A stretch of DNA of 64,000 bases from Chryseobacterium sp. MYb264 (GCF_035974275.1 NZ_CP142422.1:2976001-3040000), one strand, 5' to 3'; numbered from the stretch's first letter, positions 1 to 9,924 are shown. Numbers and translations: made by a program. The notes: a model not told the origin generated them from the letters alone.

Positions 1-1
1 C

Positions 2-604
2 TTCCTTAAAAATGCTTCTGAACTGTGTAAAAAACACAATGTTCTTTTTATTGCAGACGAAGTTCAGACAGGTATTGCAAGAACCGGAAAATTAATTGCT
101 TGTCATCACGAAGATGTTCAGCCTGATATTTTGATTCTAGGAAAAGCACTTTCTGGCGGAATGTATCCTGTTTCAGCAGTTTTAGCAAACAATGAAATCA
201 TGAATGTGATTAAGCCCGGACAACATGGTTCTACTTTCGGAGGAAACCCGATTGCTTGTGCGGTTGCAGTTGCAGCTTTAAATGTTGTTGAAGAAGAAAA
301 ATTATCTGAAAGAGCGGAAGAATTAGGAAAATTATTCAGAAGCAAAATCGAAAAACTGATCGACAAAACAAGCCTGATCACTAAAGTAAGAGGAAAAGGT
401 TTACTTAATGCAATCTTAATCAATGATACTCCAGACAGCTCTACTGCATGGAATATTTGTTTACAATTAAAAGAAAACGGCTTACTGGCTAAACCAACTC
501 ACGGAAATATCATCAGATTGGCACCACCTTTGGTAATTACTGAAGAGCAATTATTAGATTGTGTAAAAATTATTGAAAAAACAGTATTAGAATTTGGGAA
601 TTAA
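2..604 (+). CDS. rocD: Ornithine--oxo-acid aminotransferase, C-terminal part (5' end outside window)
   Basis: The frame is open from base 2 and ends in TAA at 602-604, giving 200 residues of a class III PLP-dependent aminotransferase. Visible landmarks are the cofactor aspartate region ([16 protein letters not shown]), the PLP lysine in [15 protein letters not shown], and the [15 protein letters not shown] substrate/cofactor loop, which together are typical of ornithine aminotransferase (ornithine + 2-oxoglutarate to glutamate semialdehyde + glutamate). The full enzyme is about 410 residues, so roughly half is missing at the window edge. Its stop overlaps the stop of the convergent glycosyltransferase gene by 3 bases. 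Acetylornithine aminotransferase is the main alternative; the motifs favour RocD. Confidence 0.9.
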   Translation, partial: FLKNASELCKKHNVLFIADEVQTGIARTGKLIACHHEDVQPDILILGKALSGGMYPVSAVLANNEIMNVIKPGQHGSTFGGNPIACAVAVAALNVVEEEKLSERAEELGKLFRSKIEKLIDKTSLITKVRGKGLLNAILINDTPDSSTAWNICLQLKENGLLAKPTHGNIIRLAPPLVITEEQLLDCVKIIEKTVLEFGN

Positions 605-1683
605 TTCTGATTAAGAATTTTTTCATAAAACTTAAGATAATTATTGGACATGGCTTTATAACTATATTGCTTTGTCCAATTTTTTATATCCTCACTCATC
701 ACTTCTTTATTCCTGTTATAAATCGTCATTTTTTCCTGAAAAAGAGCACTCATGGCTTTAGGTTCAAAATTATCAAAATAAAAAGCCTGATCTCCGCCAA
801 TCTCGGGAAGGCTGGTATATCTTGAAAGGAATACCGGTTTCCCAAATGCCATAGCTTCTATAGGCGGAATTCCAAAACCTTCTGCTATCGATGGATGACA
901 CATGGTTTCACAATGCTGTATAATAGCATACTTTTCTTCTTCAGAAACATTTCTCAGAAAATGAACCCTGCATTCCAGATTTAAGTCTTTAATTCTTTTT
1001 CTAACCTCATCTGCATAAGGCTGCCTTTCATCCGAAGCCAAAAGAACCAAATCTTTATCGATATAGGGTAACATTTCAATTAAAGTCAGCTGATTCTTTT
1101 TGCTAAAGAGCACACCAATGTTGAGGATATATTTTATATTCTTTAGAAAACGGTATTTTCCCAAATCATATTCTTTATCTTCAGGAAGTTGAATCCCGTT
1201 ATGAATGACAACAATATCCTTAAGTTTATTAAATGTAAAAAGCCCTTTATTCTGTATTAAATCCTTTTTGGCATATTCAGAGATACAAACGATATAATCC
1301 GCATTTTTAACGTTACTTCTCACCTTCCCCAGCATTTTTCTTTTTTTGGATTCAGTGAGGTTTTCATGTAAAAAATTTAGATCATGAAGTGTTACGATTT
1401 TAAGGGTATTTTTATAATTGCGATGAAAATAAGATGAAAGCTGATGACTTACATGGATCAAGTCAAACTGACCACTGAAACGCTCAAAAAACTTATGGGT
1501 CTTATTCCAGAAAACACAGGCCTGTATATTTTTAAACTTTCCAAGCTGTTCTTTATTTCCAAAATAAGCGATCTCAAATTTAGAATTACTTTCAAGTAAT
1601 CCCTTCGTAAGATTTCGAAACACATTGGCAATACCTGAGTTGGGATACCTAAGACGTTCAAGGTCAATTAAAATCTTTGCCAT
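601..1683 (-). CDS. Glycosyltransferase family 4 (GT-B) protein
   Basis: A 360-residue GT-B fold transferase. The N-terminal half has acceptor-domain features ([17 protein letters not shown], then [11 protein letters not shown]). The C-terminal half has the retaining GT4 signature at about residues 265-280 ([20 protein letters not shown], the E-x7-E donor site), followed by SLPEIGG. It is the last gene of a minus-strand run of seven (7225 to 601), starting 23 bases after the previous stop. It probably adds one sugar to a surface polysaccharide or O-antigen-like glycan in the cytoplasm. The sugar and linkage cannot be read from sequence. Confidence 0.85.
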   Translation of the reverse strand: MAKILIDLERLRYPNSGIANVFRNLTKGLLESNSKFEIAYFGNKEQLGKFKNIQACVFWNKTHKFFERFSGQFDLIHVSHQLSSYFHRNYKNTLKIVTLHDLNFLHENLTESKKRKMLGKVRSNVKNADYIVCISEYAKKDLIQNKGLFTFNKLKDIVVIHNGIQLPEDKEYDLGKYRFLKNIKYILNIGVLFSKKNQLTLIEMLPYIDKDLVLLASDERQPYADEVRKRIKDLNLECRVHFLRNVSEEEKYAIIQHCETMCHPSIAEGFGIPPIEAMAFGKPVFLSRYTSLPEIGGDQAFYFDNFEPKAMSALFQEKMTIYNRNKEVMSEDIKNWTKQYSYKAMSNNYLKFYEKILNQN

Positions 1684-1706
1684 AGTTTACGACGAATAAT
1701 GAATAA

Positions 1707-2843
1707 TTAGGAAAATTTATTTTTAAAAAATGCTTCTTCTTTTTCCAGACTATGATTATTTTTAATAAAATTGTGAGCTTTTCCTCTCATCAATTCGTAA
1801 AATGCATCATCTTTAAAAAGAGTTTCAATATAATGTGCAAATTCCACTTCATCGTCTGTAACCAAACATCCATTATCATTTTTTTGCGAAAGGCCATCCA
1901 CTCCACGTGTATTGGTAACAACCGGTATATTATTGCTTAAAGATTCCAATACTTTAATCTTAACGCCTGTTCCGGTAAGCATAGGACAAATAGCCATTCT
2001 TGCATTATCATAGTACTCCTGCAAATCTTCTACCATTCCATGAATAATTACATTTGGATATGATTTTTTAATCTCTTCACCAATTTTCCCAATAATATGG
2101 ATTATTCTATTTTCCTGCAAATAAGGTAAAACTTTTTCTAAAAACCAATAAATCCCCTGAATATTATGAGGATTATTACTGGCTATAAAAATAATATCGT
2201 ACTTCCATATATTTTTTTTCTGCGCTAAGTTCTTTTGAGGAAACGGTATAGGAAGGTAAAGCACCTTTTTGTTGGTAAATTGATTAAATATATACTCCTC
2301 CTCTACAGAATACGTCCAAATCTCATTAAATGTATTCAGAATATTAATTTCATCCTGAAAAAATTTCCCAATTTTTTTTCTATTACTTTTTTTTTGCGCG
2401 GTAATAAAGTCGTGAGTATCAATAATACAATTGGAGGTACTTTTTATTTTATTAATAATTTTTCCCCAGCTCGCATAGCTAACAATAATATGATCAAAAT
2501 GTTCATCATTCGCAATTTCTGAAAATTCTTTTCTCAATATCCAGCTTGTCATGTCAATAGAATTTCTTTTGAAAAAAAACGGAATCTTATACAAAAAGAA
2601 ATATTTCAAGAAATTGCTTTTATGCTTTTTATCTAAAAGAATTAATTTAATATGATGATACTTTTCAGAAAACTGCTTTTTTTCCTCCTCTTTCCACAAC
2701 CCCCAATCTTTTAATGAAACAAATGTCACCTCCAAGTTCTCAATATGATTAAAATAAGTTAATAACTGATTGAGTCTCGTCGTATTTCCTGCTTTTCCTG
2801 ACATAGGATTATCAGGCATAAAATACAAAAGTTTTTTCTTCAA
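1707..2843 (-). CDS. Glycosyltransferase family 4-like protein
   Basis: 378 residues. It starts MKKKLLYFMPDNPMSGKAGN, a usual GT-B N-terminus with a glycine-rich acceptor-side loop (SGKAGNTTRLNQLL). The C-terminal half carries DIIFIASNNPHN, then GTGVKIKVLESLSNNIPVV at about residues 290-310, which is the donor-binding part of a GT4-like (Glyco_trans_1_4) domain. It sits 12 bases after the preceding gene in the operon. The region is very AT-rich with poly-A/poly-T runs, as often seen in exchangeable surface-glycan loci. Acceptor and donor are unknown. Confidence 0.8.
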   Translation of the reverse strand: MKKKLLYFMPDNPMSGKAGNTTRLNQLLTYFNHIENLEVTFVSLKDWGLWKEEEKKQFSEKYHHIKLILLDKKHKSNFLKYFFLYKIPFFFKRNSIDMTSWILRKEFSEIANDEHFDHIIVSYASWGKIINKIKSTSNCIIDTHDFITAQKKSNRKKIGKFFQDEINILNTFNEIWTYSVEEEYIFNQFTNKKVLYLPIPFPQKNLAQKKNIWKYDIIFIASNNPHNIQGIYWFLEKVLPYLQENRIIHIIGKIGEEIKKSYPNVIIHGMVEDLQEYYDNARMAICPMLTGTGVKIKVLESLSNNIPVVTNTRGVDGLSQKNDNGCLVTDDEVEFAHYIETLFKDDAFYELMRGKAHNFIKNNHSLEKEEAFFKNKFS

Positions 2844-2855
2844 AATCTTCTTTTT

Positions 2856-4076
2856 CTATTGTAGTATTTTAGAATATATCTCGATATGCTCATGAACCGC
2901 TTTTTCCCAGGAAAATTCTTTTGATCTGGCTAAAGCTTTCTCCGCATAATCTGTTCGAAACTTTTCATCGCTATACAATTTCCAAATAGTCTCAGACAAA
3001 GCCTCTTCATCATTAGCATCCAACATTATGCCAGCATCTCCCACTACCTCAGGCAACGATGAATTATTAGATGTTACCGCCGGCACTCCGCACTGCATAG
3101 CCTCTAAAGGTGGAAGGCCAAAACCCTCATATAGAGACATATAGTAAAATGCATTGGCATTGCTGTAAATTGGTGCAAGTTCTTCATCCGGTATCCGGCC
3201 GGTAATGATAATCTTTTCTTTTAGTTCCTTTGAATTTTCATATTCCTCAAAGATCTTGTCATATTGCCAACCTTTTGCTCCGACTAAAACAAGATGCAGA
3301 TCTTCCATGTTATATTGATTAAGTGCTTTTACAAAAACTCTGATAAGATGATCTATATTTTTTCTCGGCTCTAATGTACTGAGACTTAAAATATATTTAT
3401 CCGGAAGATTATATTTTCTTTTTATTTCAAGATTTCTTTCCATATCTTTCGAGGGATAAAAAATCTCGGGAGCGGCAGCAAGCCTGCTTACAAAAACTTT
3501 ATTGGGATCTAAATACGGTGCATAGGTAAGTAAATCTTTTCTGGTATTCTCAGATACACAGATAGCATAATTATCTTTTCCTATACTTTTAACTACCGAA
3601 TCTAGTAGTTTTGTATTGGCGTTATATTCAGGAAATAAAATGGGAATTAAATCATGAATGGTAACTACTTTTTTTAGATTCGCAAAATTCTCCAAACTCC
3701 GGTGGATCGGATAATATAAAGAATGATAAATATGTCCTTCAGAAATATTTTGGTTATAATTAATTTTATAATCAAAAATATTTAATTTATTATACAGCTT
3801 TCTAAAAGGCTTTTCTTTTCTGAACGGAATAAACTTTACTCTATCGCAGCTATTTACCGTTTTTACTCTTAAAGAGTTCTCAGAAAGAAAACGTTCAATT
3901 TTGGAATGGGTTTCTTTATGATTATTAAAATTAAAATTAGAATAAAAAAGTTCTAATTCTTTCCTCGACAGAAAGCGGCTAAAAAGTTCGTAAGCAACTC
4001 TAAATATTCCGGTTTGATTAATCTTATAAGAATTTCCAATTATTTCAAGATCATAAATAAGTTTTATCTTCATCAA
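2856..4076 (-). CDS. Glycosyltransferase family 4, mannosyltransferase-like
   Basis: 406 residues of GT4 type: HIYHSLYYPIHR and VVTIHDLIPILFPEY in the N-terminal domain, ICVSENTRKDLL, the hinge YILSLSTLEPRKNIDHLI, and the donor motif LYEGFGLPPLEAMQCGVPAV near residues 312-332 followed by SLPEVVGDAG. This arrangement is common in mannosyl- or rhamnosyltransferases of O-antigen clusters (family knowledge; specificity is inference). The gene begins 22 bases after the GT2 gene upstream. The first codons are MM; the start at 4076 or the next ATG are equally possible. Confidence 0.87.
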   Translation of the reverse strand: MMKIKLIYDLEIIGNSYKINQTGIFRVAYELFSRFLSRKELELFYSNFNFNNHKETHSKIERFLSENSLRVKTVNSCDRVKFIPFRKEKPFRKLYNKLNIFDYKINYNQNISEGHIYHSLYYPIHRSLENFANLKKVVTIHDLIPILFPEYNANTKLLDSVVKSIGKDNYAICVSENTRKDLLTYAPYLDPNKVFVSRLAAAPEIFYPSKDMERNLEIKRKYNLPDKYILSLSTLEPRKNIDHLIRVFVKALNQYNMEDLHLVLVGAKGWQYDKIFEEYENSKELKEKIIITGRIPDEELAPIYSNANAFYYMSLYEGFGLPPLEAMQCGVPAVTSNNSSLPEVVGDAGIMLDANDEEALSETIWKLYSDEKFRTDYAEKALARSKEFSWEKAVHEHIEIYSKILQ

Positions 4077-4098
4077 ATATTATATTTCCTTTATAAGC

Positions 4099-4746
4099 TT
4101 ATAATGTATCATAAAAAGCATTCTGCTTTTTTTGTCTCTCTATTTCTTTAATATGCACCAAACAATAATCACCATTGAATGTTGGCAGTTCTTTTGGATT
4201 ATTATAATTGGTTAAAACTTCGTGGATTTTATTTTTCCAAAAAATATTCTTATTCAATTTAAACAGTCTCATTTGAAAATCAGGAAAATTCACATAATTT
4301 CTATCATCAACTTTCCAATTCCATTTTTTTATATATTCTTCTGTGATCCCATTCACAATATTAATCCTGGGAACCAAAATACAATCAGCTTTTCTATTTT
4401 TAAATAAAAACCATTTTAAATTCTTTATCAATATATCCTTAGGATATTCGTCTGCATCAATTTGAAATAAATAATCTTTATTAGATTCTTTAATTAAATT
4501 ATTTTTAAAAGTTGCAAAATCGCCGTTCAACTTAGAGGTAATTCTTTTAATTTTATCTCCGTAAGAATACAAAATTTCAGTAACTTCTTTTGTTTCGTTT
4601 GTTGTATCTTGTAAGACGATAATTTCATCCGTTTTATCAATCAGAGTAATTAAAATATCTAAAAGAACTTTAATCTCTTTTACTTCGTTATTTACTGTAA
4701 TTCCATAAGAAATAGTAGTGCCACTAAAAAGATTAAAAAAATTCAT
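4099..4746 (-). CDS. Short glycosyltransferase family 2-like protein
   Basis: 215 residues. The N-terminal half resembles a GT-A fold: ISYGITVNNEVKEIK, DEIIVLQD, then the DxD-type motif at about residue 117 (LFQIDADEYPKDIL). A later segment (QMRLFKLNKNIFWKNKIHEV) is typical of GT2 proteins of the WaaE/SunS kind, where a conserved histidine-glutamate follows the acceptor site. The start codon lies 14 bases inside the 3' end of the upstream GT2 gene, indicating translational coupling. It is short for GT2 (usually 250-300 residues) but has no visible truncation. Confidence 0.75.
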   Translation of the reverse strand: MNFFNLFSGTTISYGITVNNEVKEIKVLLDILITLIDKTDEIIVLQDTTNETKEVTEILYSYGDKIKRITSKLNGDFATFKNNLIKESNKDYLFQIDADEYPKDILIKNLKWFLFKNRKADCILVPRINIVNGITEEYIKKWNWKVDDRNYVNFPDFQMRLFKLNKNIFWKNKIHEVLTNYNNPKELPTFNGDYCLVHIKEIERQKKQNAFYDTL

Positions 4747-5917
4747 TATAAGATTTGTTTACATTTTGATATTCATAAGATTGTTTATTCAGAATCTCAA
4801 TTTTAATTCCATACTTTATATATACTTTATCAAATCCAAAAAACATTTTTGAAAATGTCTTTTTTGATCCTAATTTATCTATGATTTCGGGAATATTATT
4901 TACTATTTTTTGCGATTTACTTTTCCATTTTTTACTATTGATCGTAATGATAATATCATTATTTTTTTCAGTTTTTAAAGCTTTAAATTTCGCTTCTATA
5001 TCAACTTTAGATTGTAATTTTTCTTTCTCCAAATAAGAATTTACTAAATTGATATCATCTGTGTATATGGTAGTTGCAAAAGGTTCTATAGCCTTAATTA
5101 TATCATCTGTGGTATTTTTTAAAACAAAACCTATATTAAATGTTTTTTTAATTTGACTATAGGTGTAAAAATGCCATTTTCTCGTAAAATTTCTAAAAGA
5201 ATTTTCTTCAACAATTCTTGTCTTTTTCGAAAACTCTTCCGAAAATCTTGAAGTTTTACTTACAAAGTGATAAACCATACTTCCTTGAGCTAGAAATAAT
5301 TTAACCCCATTAAGTTTCAATCTAATGATCAGATCATCGTCTTCACAAAACATGGGAAAAAATAAAGGATCAAGCCCTTTTATTTCTATCAATTTCTTCC
5401 TTGATACAGAAATAAAAAAAGTAGTATCATTTACGGATATTAATTCGTTATATTTTTTTACATTTTCATTTTCAAATGTAAAGAAACTATCATACTGAAA
5501 ATTAGAAAAATCACTTCCAAAATCTTCAACTGTTTTCCAAGATCTCGGATCACCGGCAAAAACAGGAGGTTCAACAGCTTTATAACAAACAATTTTATCT
5601 TCAGATAAATGCTTTTGAAGATTATCTATAAAATGATGTCCCAGTACCATATCATTATGCAGGAAACAAACATATTCCTTAGATGCAATTTGTATGGCTT
5701 TATTATAAGTGTCGGATAATGATTTACTTTCTTCGGAATAATAATAAATAAGATTGGGATCGTTTAATGAATCGAGCCAATCGTGGGTTCCGTCTGTACT
5801 CCCGAAACTTACAAATACGATTTCCTGCTCCGGAAAGTTAGTGCGTGTATTTTCGTAAAATTTCTGGGAATACTCTAGATTATTTTTTAGTCCTATTAAA
5901 AGTGAAATTTCATTCAT
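4733..5917 (-). CDS. Glycosyltransferase family 2 protein
   Basis: 394 residues. Residues 1-220 form a GT2 catalytic domain: ISLLIGLKNNLEYS, VSFGSTDGTHDWLDSL (nucleotide-binding loop), SLSDTYNKAIQIASKEYVCF, then HNDMVLG in place of the usual DxD, and FCEDDDLIIRLKLNG as the catalytic-base motif. The C-terminal 170 residues are lysine- and asparagine-rich and not recognised. It follows the cupin gene by 10 bases and overlaps the next GT2 by 14 bases. It is inferred to act on a lipid-linked glycan intermediate at the cytoplasmic face of the membrane. Confidence 0.8.
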   Translation of the reverse strand: MNEISLLIGLKNNLEYSQKFYENTRTNFPEQEIVFVSFGSTDGTHDWLDSLNDPNLIYYYSEESKSLSDTYNKAIQIASKEYVCFLHNDMVLGHHFIDNLQKHLSEDKIVCYKAVEPPVFAGDPRSWKTVEDFGSDFSNFQYDSFFTFENENVKKYNELISVNDTTFFISVSRKKLIEIKGLDPLFFPMFCEDDDLIIRLKLNGVKLFLAQGSMVYHFVSKTSRFSEEFSKKTRIVEENSFRNFTRKWHFYTYSQIKKTFNIGFVLKNTTDDIIKAIEPFATTIYTDDINLVNSYLEKEKLQSKVDIEAKFKALKTEKNNDIIITINSKKWKSKSQKIVNNIPEIIDKLGSKKTFSKMFFGFDKVYIKYGIKIEILNKQSYEYQNVNKSYNEFF

Positions 5918-5927
5918 ATTTTAAATA

Positions 5928-6272
5928 TCAACTTCTATCATATTCATCCTCAATCCTTACGATATCATCTTCACCAAAATAAGTTCCTGTCTGAACTTCG
6001 ATGAAAACAACGGGCTTATCAGAAAGATTCATCATTCTGTGTTTTGCACCCAATGGGATAAAAATACTTTCACCATAAGCCAATTTAATTTCTTTATCGT
6101 CTAAGACAATTGTTGCATCGCCTTCAATGATAGTCCATTGCTCCTGTCTTTTATGGTGGTATTGATAAGAAAGCTTTTGTCCTGGATCAACTTCGATTCT
6201 TTTCAATTTATAATTAGGCTCATCCGCTAACACATAATATTTGCCCCAAGGTCTTTCTCCAATTTCTAACAT
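5928..6272 (-). CDS. Standalone mannose-6-phosphate isomerase type II cupin domain protein
   Basis: 114 residues matching the C-terminal cupin of bifunctional ManC/type II phosphomannose isomerase. It opens with ERPWGKYYVL, then IEVDPGQKLSYQYHHKRQEQW (metal-binding histidines and glutamate of cupin motif 1), and closes with PLGAKHRMMNLSDKPVVFIE (motif 2 histidine). The guanylyltransferase half found in ManC is absent, so it is either an isomerase or a sugar-nucleotide accessory protein. Its place in a glycosyltransferase operon suggests mannose or GDP-mannose supply for the glycan. Spacing is 14 bases from the GT90-like gene and 10 bases to the next. Confidence 0.8.
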   Translation of the reverse strand: MLEIGERPWGKYYVLADEPNYKLKRIEVDPGQKLSYQYHHKRQEQWTIIEGDATIVLDDKEIKLAYGESIFIPLGAKHRMMNLSDKPVVFIEVQTGTYFGEDDIVRIEDEYDRS

Positions 6273-6286
6273 AATTCGATATTTTT

Positions 6287-7225
6287 TTAGCGAATGTAGT
6301 CAAAATACTTTTTTAAAACCAAAAGTGATATTAAATTTTCAATATTTTTATTACCAAATTTGGCTCTGTATTCTTTTGCATTTTCAATGATATCCTTGGC
6401 TTCATTTAGATGTTCTAGATAATACTGAAGTTTCTCTTCAAGATTTTCATAATTTTCATCAATACAGATAAAATGTTCATCCGGTATTAAAGTTCCCTCC
6501 ATATACCATGTTTCCATTTTTAGCGGTGGAGTTACCGCAATTGAATTTGAAGACATGATCCATTTTAAATTGGTTGCTACATCATTCCCTTCAAGACTTA
6601 AAATAAATTTATTTTTTAAGTGCTCATCAATAGATATTTTGGGCTTTATCCAATCCGGATTTCCACCGTTTTTGTTCACCTGACCTAAATCGCAAATCGG
6701 ATTATTGAAATATTTTTCATAAAACCTTTTTCTGTGCTCCTGATGAACTGCTGCTCTTCCAATCATCAGATCTTTTTTACCTTCAAATTCCAGATTGTCC
6801 TGCACAGAAACAAAATGCCTGGCTTTATCAAGATTTAACAGAATATTATTATCATTACCTCCATGAATAGGTCTGCTTTTGGTAATCATCGGAAAATCCA
6901 AAATCGTATTAACATCCCCAAAAGCATAATCTATCTTTAGATCTTTAGGGAAATATCTGGCGTGTTCATACGTATCAAAATAATAGGCTTTGGGAGTTCT
7001 GGGCTTCAATAAATCCTGAATAGTAGTACCTATATGATTTACTTTAACTTCGGAATTTATTTTATTATAATAATCTACCCTTGAGTCTACATTCTGTAAT
7101 TCTTCTTTTGACATCTTTTTATAAAGACTGTCAATTTTTTTATCGTGGGATTTTACAGATAAAAATCCCCTGGAAAAACCCTGAATATAGAAAGATAATT
7201 TATTTTGTTTCTTAATTTTTGTCAT
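6287..7225 (-). CDS. Glycosyltransferase family 90 (CAP10/LPS-modifying type) protein
   Basis: 312 residues from the ATG at 7225 (MTKIKKQNK). A longer reading from a TTG at 7246 would start inside the promoter box, so it is rejected. The C-terminal half has the GT90/CAP10 pattern: RPIHGGNDNNILLNLDKARH, LMIGRAAVHQEHRKRF, then FILSLEGNDVATNLKWIMSS and LIPDEHFI, as in lipopolysaccharide core xylosyl- or glucosyltransferases (LpsA-like). It is the first gene of the seven-gene glycan operon. The family is reported in LPS and capsule modification; the sugar here is not determinable. Confidence 0.82.
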   Translation of the reverse strand: MTKIKKQNKLSFYIQGFSRGFLSVKSHDKKIDSLYKKMSKEELQNVDSRVDYYNKINSEVKVNHIGTTIQDLLKPRTPKAYYFDTYEHARYFPKDLKIDYAFGDVNTILDFPMITKSRPIHGGNDNNILLNLDKARHFVSVQDNLEFEGKKDLMIGRAAVHQEHRKRFYEKYFNNPICDLGQVNKNGGNPDWIKPKISIDEHLKNKFILSLEGNDVATNLKWIMSSNSIAVTPPLKMETWYMEGTLIPDEHFICIDENYENLEEKLQYYLEHLNEAKDIIENAKEYRAKFGNKNIENLISLLVLKKYFDYIR

Positions 7226-7243
7226 GGTTATATGAAAATTGCA

Positions 7244-7251
7244 CAAAAATA
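7244..7251 (-). promoter_or_regulatory. -7 box of the glycan operon promoter
   Basis: On the minus strand the site reads TATTTTTG, fitting the Bacteroidota -7 consensus TAnnTTTG. A TTG lies 22 bases upstream (plus-strand CAA at 7274-7276), at the long end of the usual -33 spacing. The ATG at 7225 follows about 18 bases downstream, giving a very short leader. Confidence 0.6.
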
Positions 7252-7386
7252 CACTATTCTATCCATTCTTTTTCAATCAGATATAAATTTTAATCTGAAT
7301 TTTATTTTTCTTAAAAAACAGTTTTGATCATCTCTTTGCTATACTGATTACTTTGAAATAAATTTATCTTTTTAGCTTAGTTTAAG

Positions 7387-7394
7387 TAAATTTG
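7387..7394 (+). promoter_or_regulatory. -7 box of gltX
   Basis: TAAATTTG, 19 bases before the gltX start codon. It matches TAnnTTTG; no clear -33 TTG at the standard spacing. Confidence 0.55.
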
Positions 7395-7413
7395 CATCAA
7401 AATTTTAATTGAA

Positions 7414-8919
7414 ATGGACAAAGTAAGAGTACGTTTTGCTCCAAGTCCCACGGGACCTTTGCATTTAGGAGGCGTAAGAACCGCACTATACGACTATCTT
7501 TTTGCTAAAAATCAAGGTGGTGAATTTGTATTGAGAATTGAAGATACAGACACTGCCAGATATGTGGAAGGAGCCGAGGATTATATTGAAGAAGCATTGG
7601 AATGGTGTGGAATTATAGCCGATGAAAGTCCTAAAAAAGGAGGAAAATTTGCCCCTTACAGACAATCTGAAAGAAGAGATATTTACGATAGGTATACAGA
7701 GCAGATCTTAAAGACAGATTATGCGTATATCGCTTTTGATACGGCTGAAGAATTAGACGCTATCCGTGCTGAATATGAGGCAAGAGGTGATGTATTTTCT
7801 TATGATAACAAAACAAGAAATCAGCTGAGAAACAGCCTTTCTCTTTCTGAGGAAGAAGTTCAGAAATTGCTGGCAGAAAAACAGCCCTATGTAGTAAGAT
7901 TTAAAATGCCGATTGACAGAACCTTGAATCTTGTTGATATTATCAGAGGAAATTCTTCCGTAAATACCAATACTTTAGATGATAAAGTTTTAGTTAAAAA
8001 CGACGGAATGCCAACGTATCATTTCGCCAATATCGTGGATGATCATGAGATGGAAATTTCTCACGTTATTCGCGGTGAAGAATGGCTGCCGTCTTTAGGG
8101 CTTCATACTTTACTTTATGAAGCAATGGGTTGGGAGGCGCCGCAATTTGCACACCTTTCTTTGATCTTAAAGCCAGAAGGAAAAGGTAAACTCAGTAAAA
8201 GAGATGGTGACAAATTCGGATTCCCGGTTTTCCCGTTGAATTTTACAGATCCGGCAACCGGAAATGTTTCAAAAGGATACAGAGAAAGCGGTTACCTGCC
8301 AGAAGCATTTATCAATATGGTAGCTCTTTTAGGCTGGTCCCCTGCTGATGACAAAGAAATTTTGTCACTGGACGAAATGGCTAAGGAATTTGATTTAAAT
8401 AAAGTTCACAAAGCGGGAGCAAGATTCAGCAAAGAAAAGGCAGAATGGTTCAACCATCAATATCTTCAGTTAAAATCTAATGAAGAAATTCTTTCTATCT
8501 TGAAAAGTTCTGACCTTAATTTAAGTATTTCGGATGAAAAACTTTTAAGAATCATTCATTTGATGAAAGAAAGAGCTACTTTCCCAATTGATATTTACGA
8601 AAGCGGAAAATTTTTCTTCGAAGCACCTCGTACTTACGATGAAAAAGCATCTAAAAAAGCTTGGAATGACGAAACTTCTGTCATTTTAGGAGAATTTGCT
8701 TCAGGTTTAGAAAATGCGGAATTTAATGCTGAAAATTTAAAGCAGGGCATTCACGATTTCGCGGAAAATAAAGGACTTGGAATGGGTAAAGTAATGATGC
8801 CATTGCGTTTATCACTAGTAGGAGAATTGAAAGGACCGGACGTTCCGGACATCATGGAAATCCTTGGAAAAGAGGAAACTATCCTAAGAATAAACAATGC
8901 AATCAATAATTTTAAATAG
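7414..8919 (+). CDS. gltX: Glutamyl-tRNA synthetase
   Basis: 501 residues, the usual length for bacterial GluRS. It charges tRNA-Glu with glutamate in the cytoplasm. The class I HIGH-equivalent is in APSPTGPLHLGGVRTALYDY near residues 8-27 and the KMSKS-equivalent is GKLSKRDGDKFG at about residue 257. FVLRIEDTDTARYVEGAE and VIRGEEWLPSLGLHTLLYEA are further GluRS signatures. The C-terminal anticodon-binding part is present (EKAEWFNHQYLQ, then GMGKVMMPLRLSLVGELKGP). It has its own promoter and precedes accA by 48 bases. Confidence 0.97.
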   Translation: MDKVRVRFAPSPTGPLHLGGVRTALYDYLFAKNQGGEFVLRIEDTDTARYVEGAEDYIEEALEWCGIIADESPKKGGKFAPYRQSERRDIYDRYTEQILKTDYAYIAFDTAEELDAIRAEYEARGDVFSYDNKTRNQLRNSLSLSEEEVQKLLAEKQPYVVRFKMPIDRTLNLVDIIRGNSSVNTNTLDDKVLVKNDGMPTYHFANIVDDHEMEISHVIRGEEWLPSLGLHTLLYEAMGWEAPQFAHLSLILKPEGKGKLSKRDGDKFGFPVFPLNFTDPATGNVSKGYRESGYLPEAFINMVALLGWSPADDKEILSLDEMAKEFDLNKVHKAGARFSKEKAEWFNHQYLQLKSNEEILSILKSSDLNLSISDEKLLRIIHLMKERATFPIDIYESGKFFFEAPRTYDEKASKKAWNDETSVILGEFASGLENAEFNAENLKQGIHDFAENKGLGMGKVMMPLRLSLVGELKGPDVPDIMEILGKEETILRINNAINNFK

Positions 8920-8936
8920 GTTTTCATAATTTTTCA

Positions 8937-8944
8937 TACATTTG
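8937..8944 (+). promoter_or_regulatory. -7 box of accA
   Basis: TACATTTG in the short gltX-accA spacer, 23 bases before the accA ATG. It suggests accA can be transcribed apart from gltX. Confidence 0.5.
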
Positions 8945-8967
8945 AAAGATTTAATTTACTTCAAGAA

Positions 8968-9924
8968 ATGGAATATTTAAGTTTCGAACTTCCTATAAAA
9001 GAATTAGTGGATCAATACCAAACATGTTCTTTAGTAGGAGAAGAAAGTGGTGTTGATGTAAAATTAGCATGTAGCCAGATAGAGGATAAAATCATAGAGA
9101 AGAAAAAAGAAATCTATGGCAGCCTTACACCTTGGCAGAGAGTACAACTATCTCGTCACCCCAATCGTCCTTATACATTGGATTATATCAACGGTATGGT
9201 AGACAAAGGTAGCTTCCTGGAACTTCACGGAGACAGAAATTTTGCCGATGATCCTGCAATGATTGGAGGTATTGCTACCCTGGACGGGCAGAAAGTAATG
9301 ATCATTGGAACTCAGAAAGGAAGAACGACTAAAGAAAGACAACACAGAAGATTCGGAATGCCGAACCCTGAAGGCTACAGAAAAGCTTTAAGATTAATGA
9401 AGCTTGCTGAGAAATTCAACATTCCTGTGGTTACTTTAGTTGATACACCGGGAGCTTACCCCGGACTGGAAGCCGAAGAAAGAGGTCAGGGTGAAGCCAT
9501 TGCAAGAAATATTTTCGAAATGACCATGCTTAAAACTCCTATTTTCACTTATATTATCGGTGAAGGAGCGAGTGGCGGTGCATTAGGAATTGGCGTTGGT
9601 AACAAAGTATATATGTTGGAAAATACTTGGTACACGGTAATTGCTCCTGAAAGCTGTTCTTCTATTCTTTGGAGAAACTGGGATCACAAAGAAGATGCTG
9701 CGAATGCATTGAATCTGACTCCCAAAGATGCTTTAAGAGAAAAATTCATTGACGGAATCGTAGAAGAACCACTGGGTGGTGCGCATTATGATCCCGAAGC
9801 TACATATCAGAACCTAAAGACTTCAATTTTACAGAACATCAAAGCGTTCTCGAAATTTACAGGAAAAGAACTGGAAACCCAGAGACAAGATAAATTTATC
9901 GCAATGGGACAGTTTAAAGGATAA
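8968..9924 (+). CDS. accA: Acetyl-CoA carboxylase carboxyltransferase subunit alpha
   Basis: 318 residues, normal for AccA. With AccD it transfers the carboxyl group from biotin-BCCP to acetyl-CoA, forming malonyl-CoA for fatty acid synthesis. Signatures: [14 protein letters not shown], the [16 protein letters not shown] motif, [15 protein letters not shown], the acyl-CoA pocket [20 protein letters not shown] and the oxyanion-hole segment [15 protein letters not shown]. It ends in a strong terminator and shows no anomaly. Confidence 0.97.
   Translation: MEYLSFELPIKELVDQYQTCSLVGEESGVDVKLACSQIEDKIIEKKKEIYGSLTPWQRVQLSRHPNRPYTLDYINGMVDKGSFLELHGDRNFADDPAMIGGIATLDGQKVMIIGTQKGRTTKERQHRRFGMPNPEGYRKALRLMKLAEKFNIPVVTLVDTPGAYPGLEAEERGQGEAIARNIFEMTMLKTPIFTYIIGEGASGGALGIGVGNKVYMLENTWYTVIAPESCSSILWRNWDHKEDAANALNLTPKDALREKFIDGIVEEPLGGAHYDPEATYQNLKTSILQNIKAFSKFTGKELETQRQDKFIAMGQFKG

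Noticed and set aside
7226..7246. Longer N-terminus of the GT90-like gene starting with TTG at 7246
   Set aside because: It would begin inside the -7 box at 7244-7251; the ATG at 7225 is preferred.
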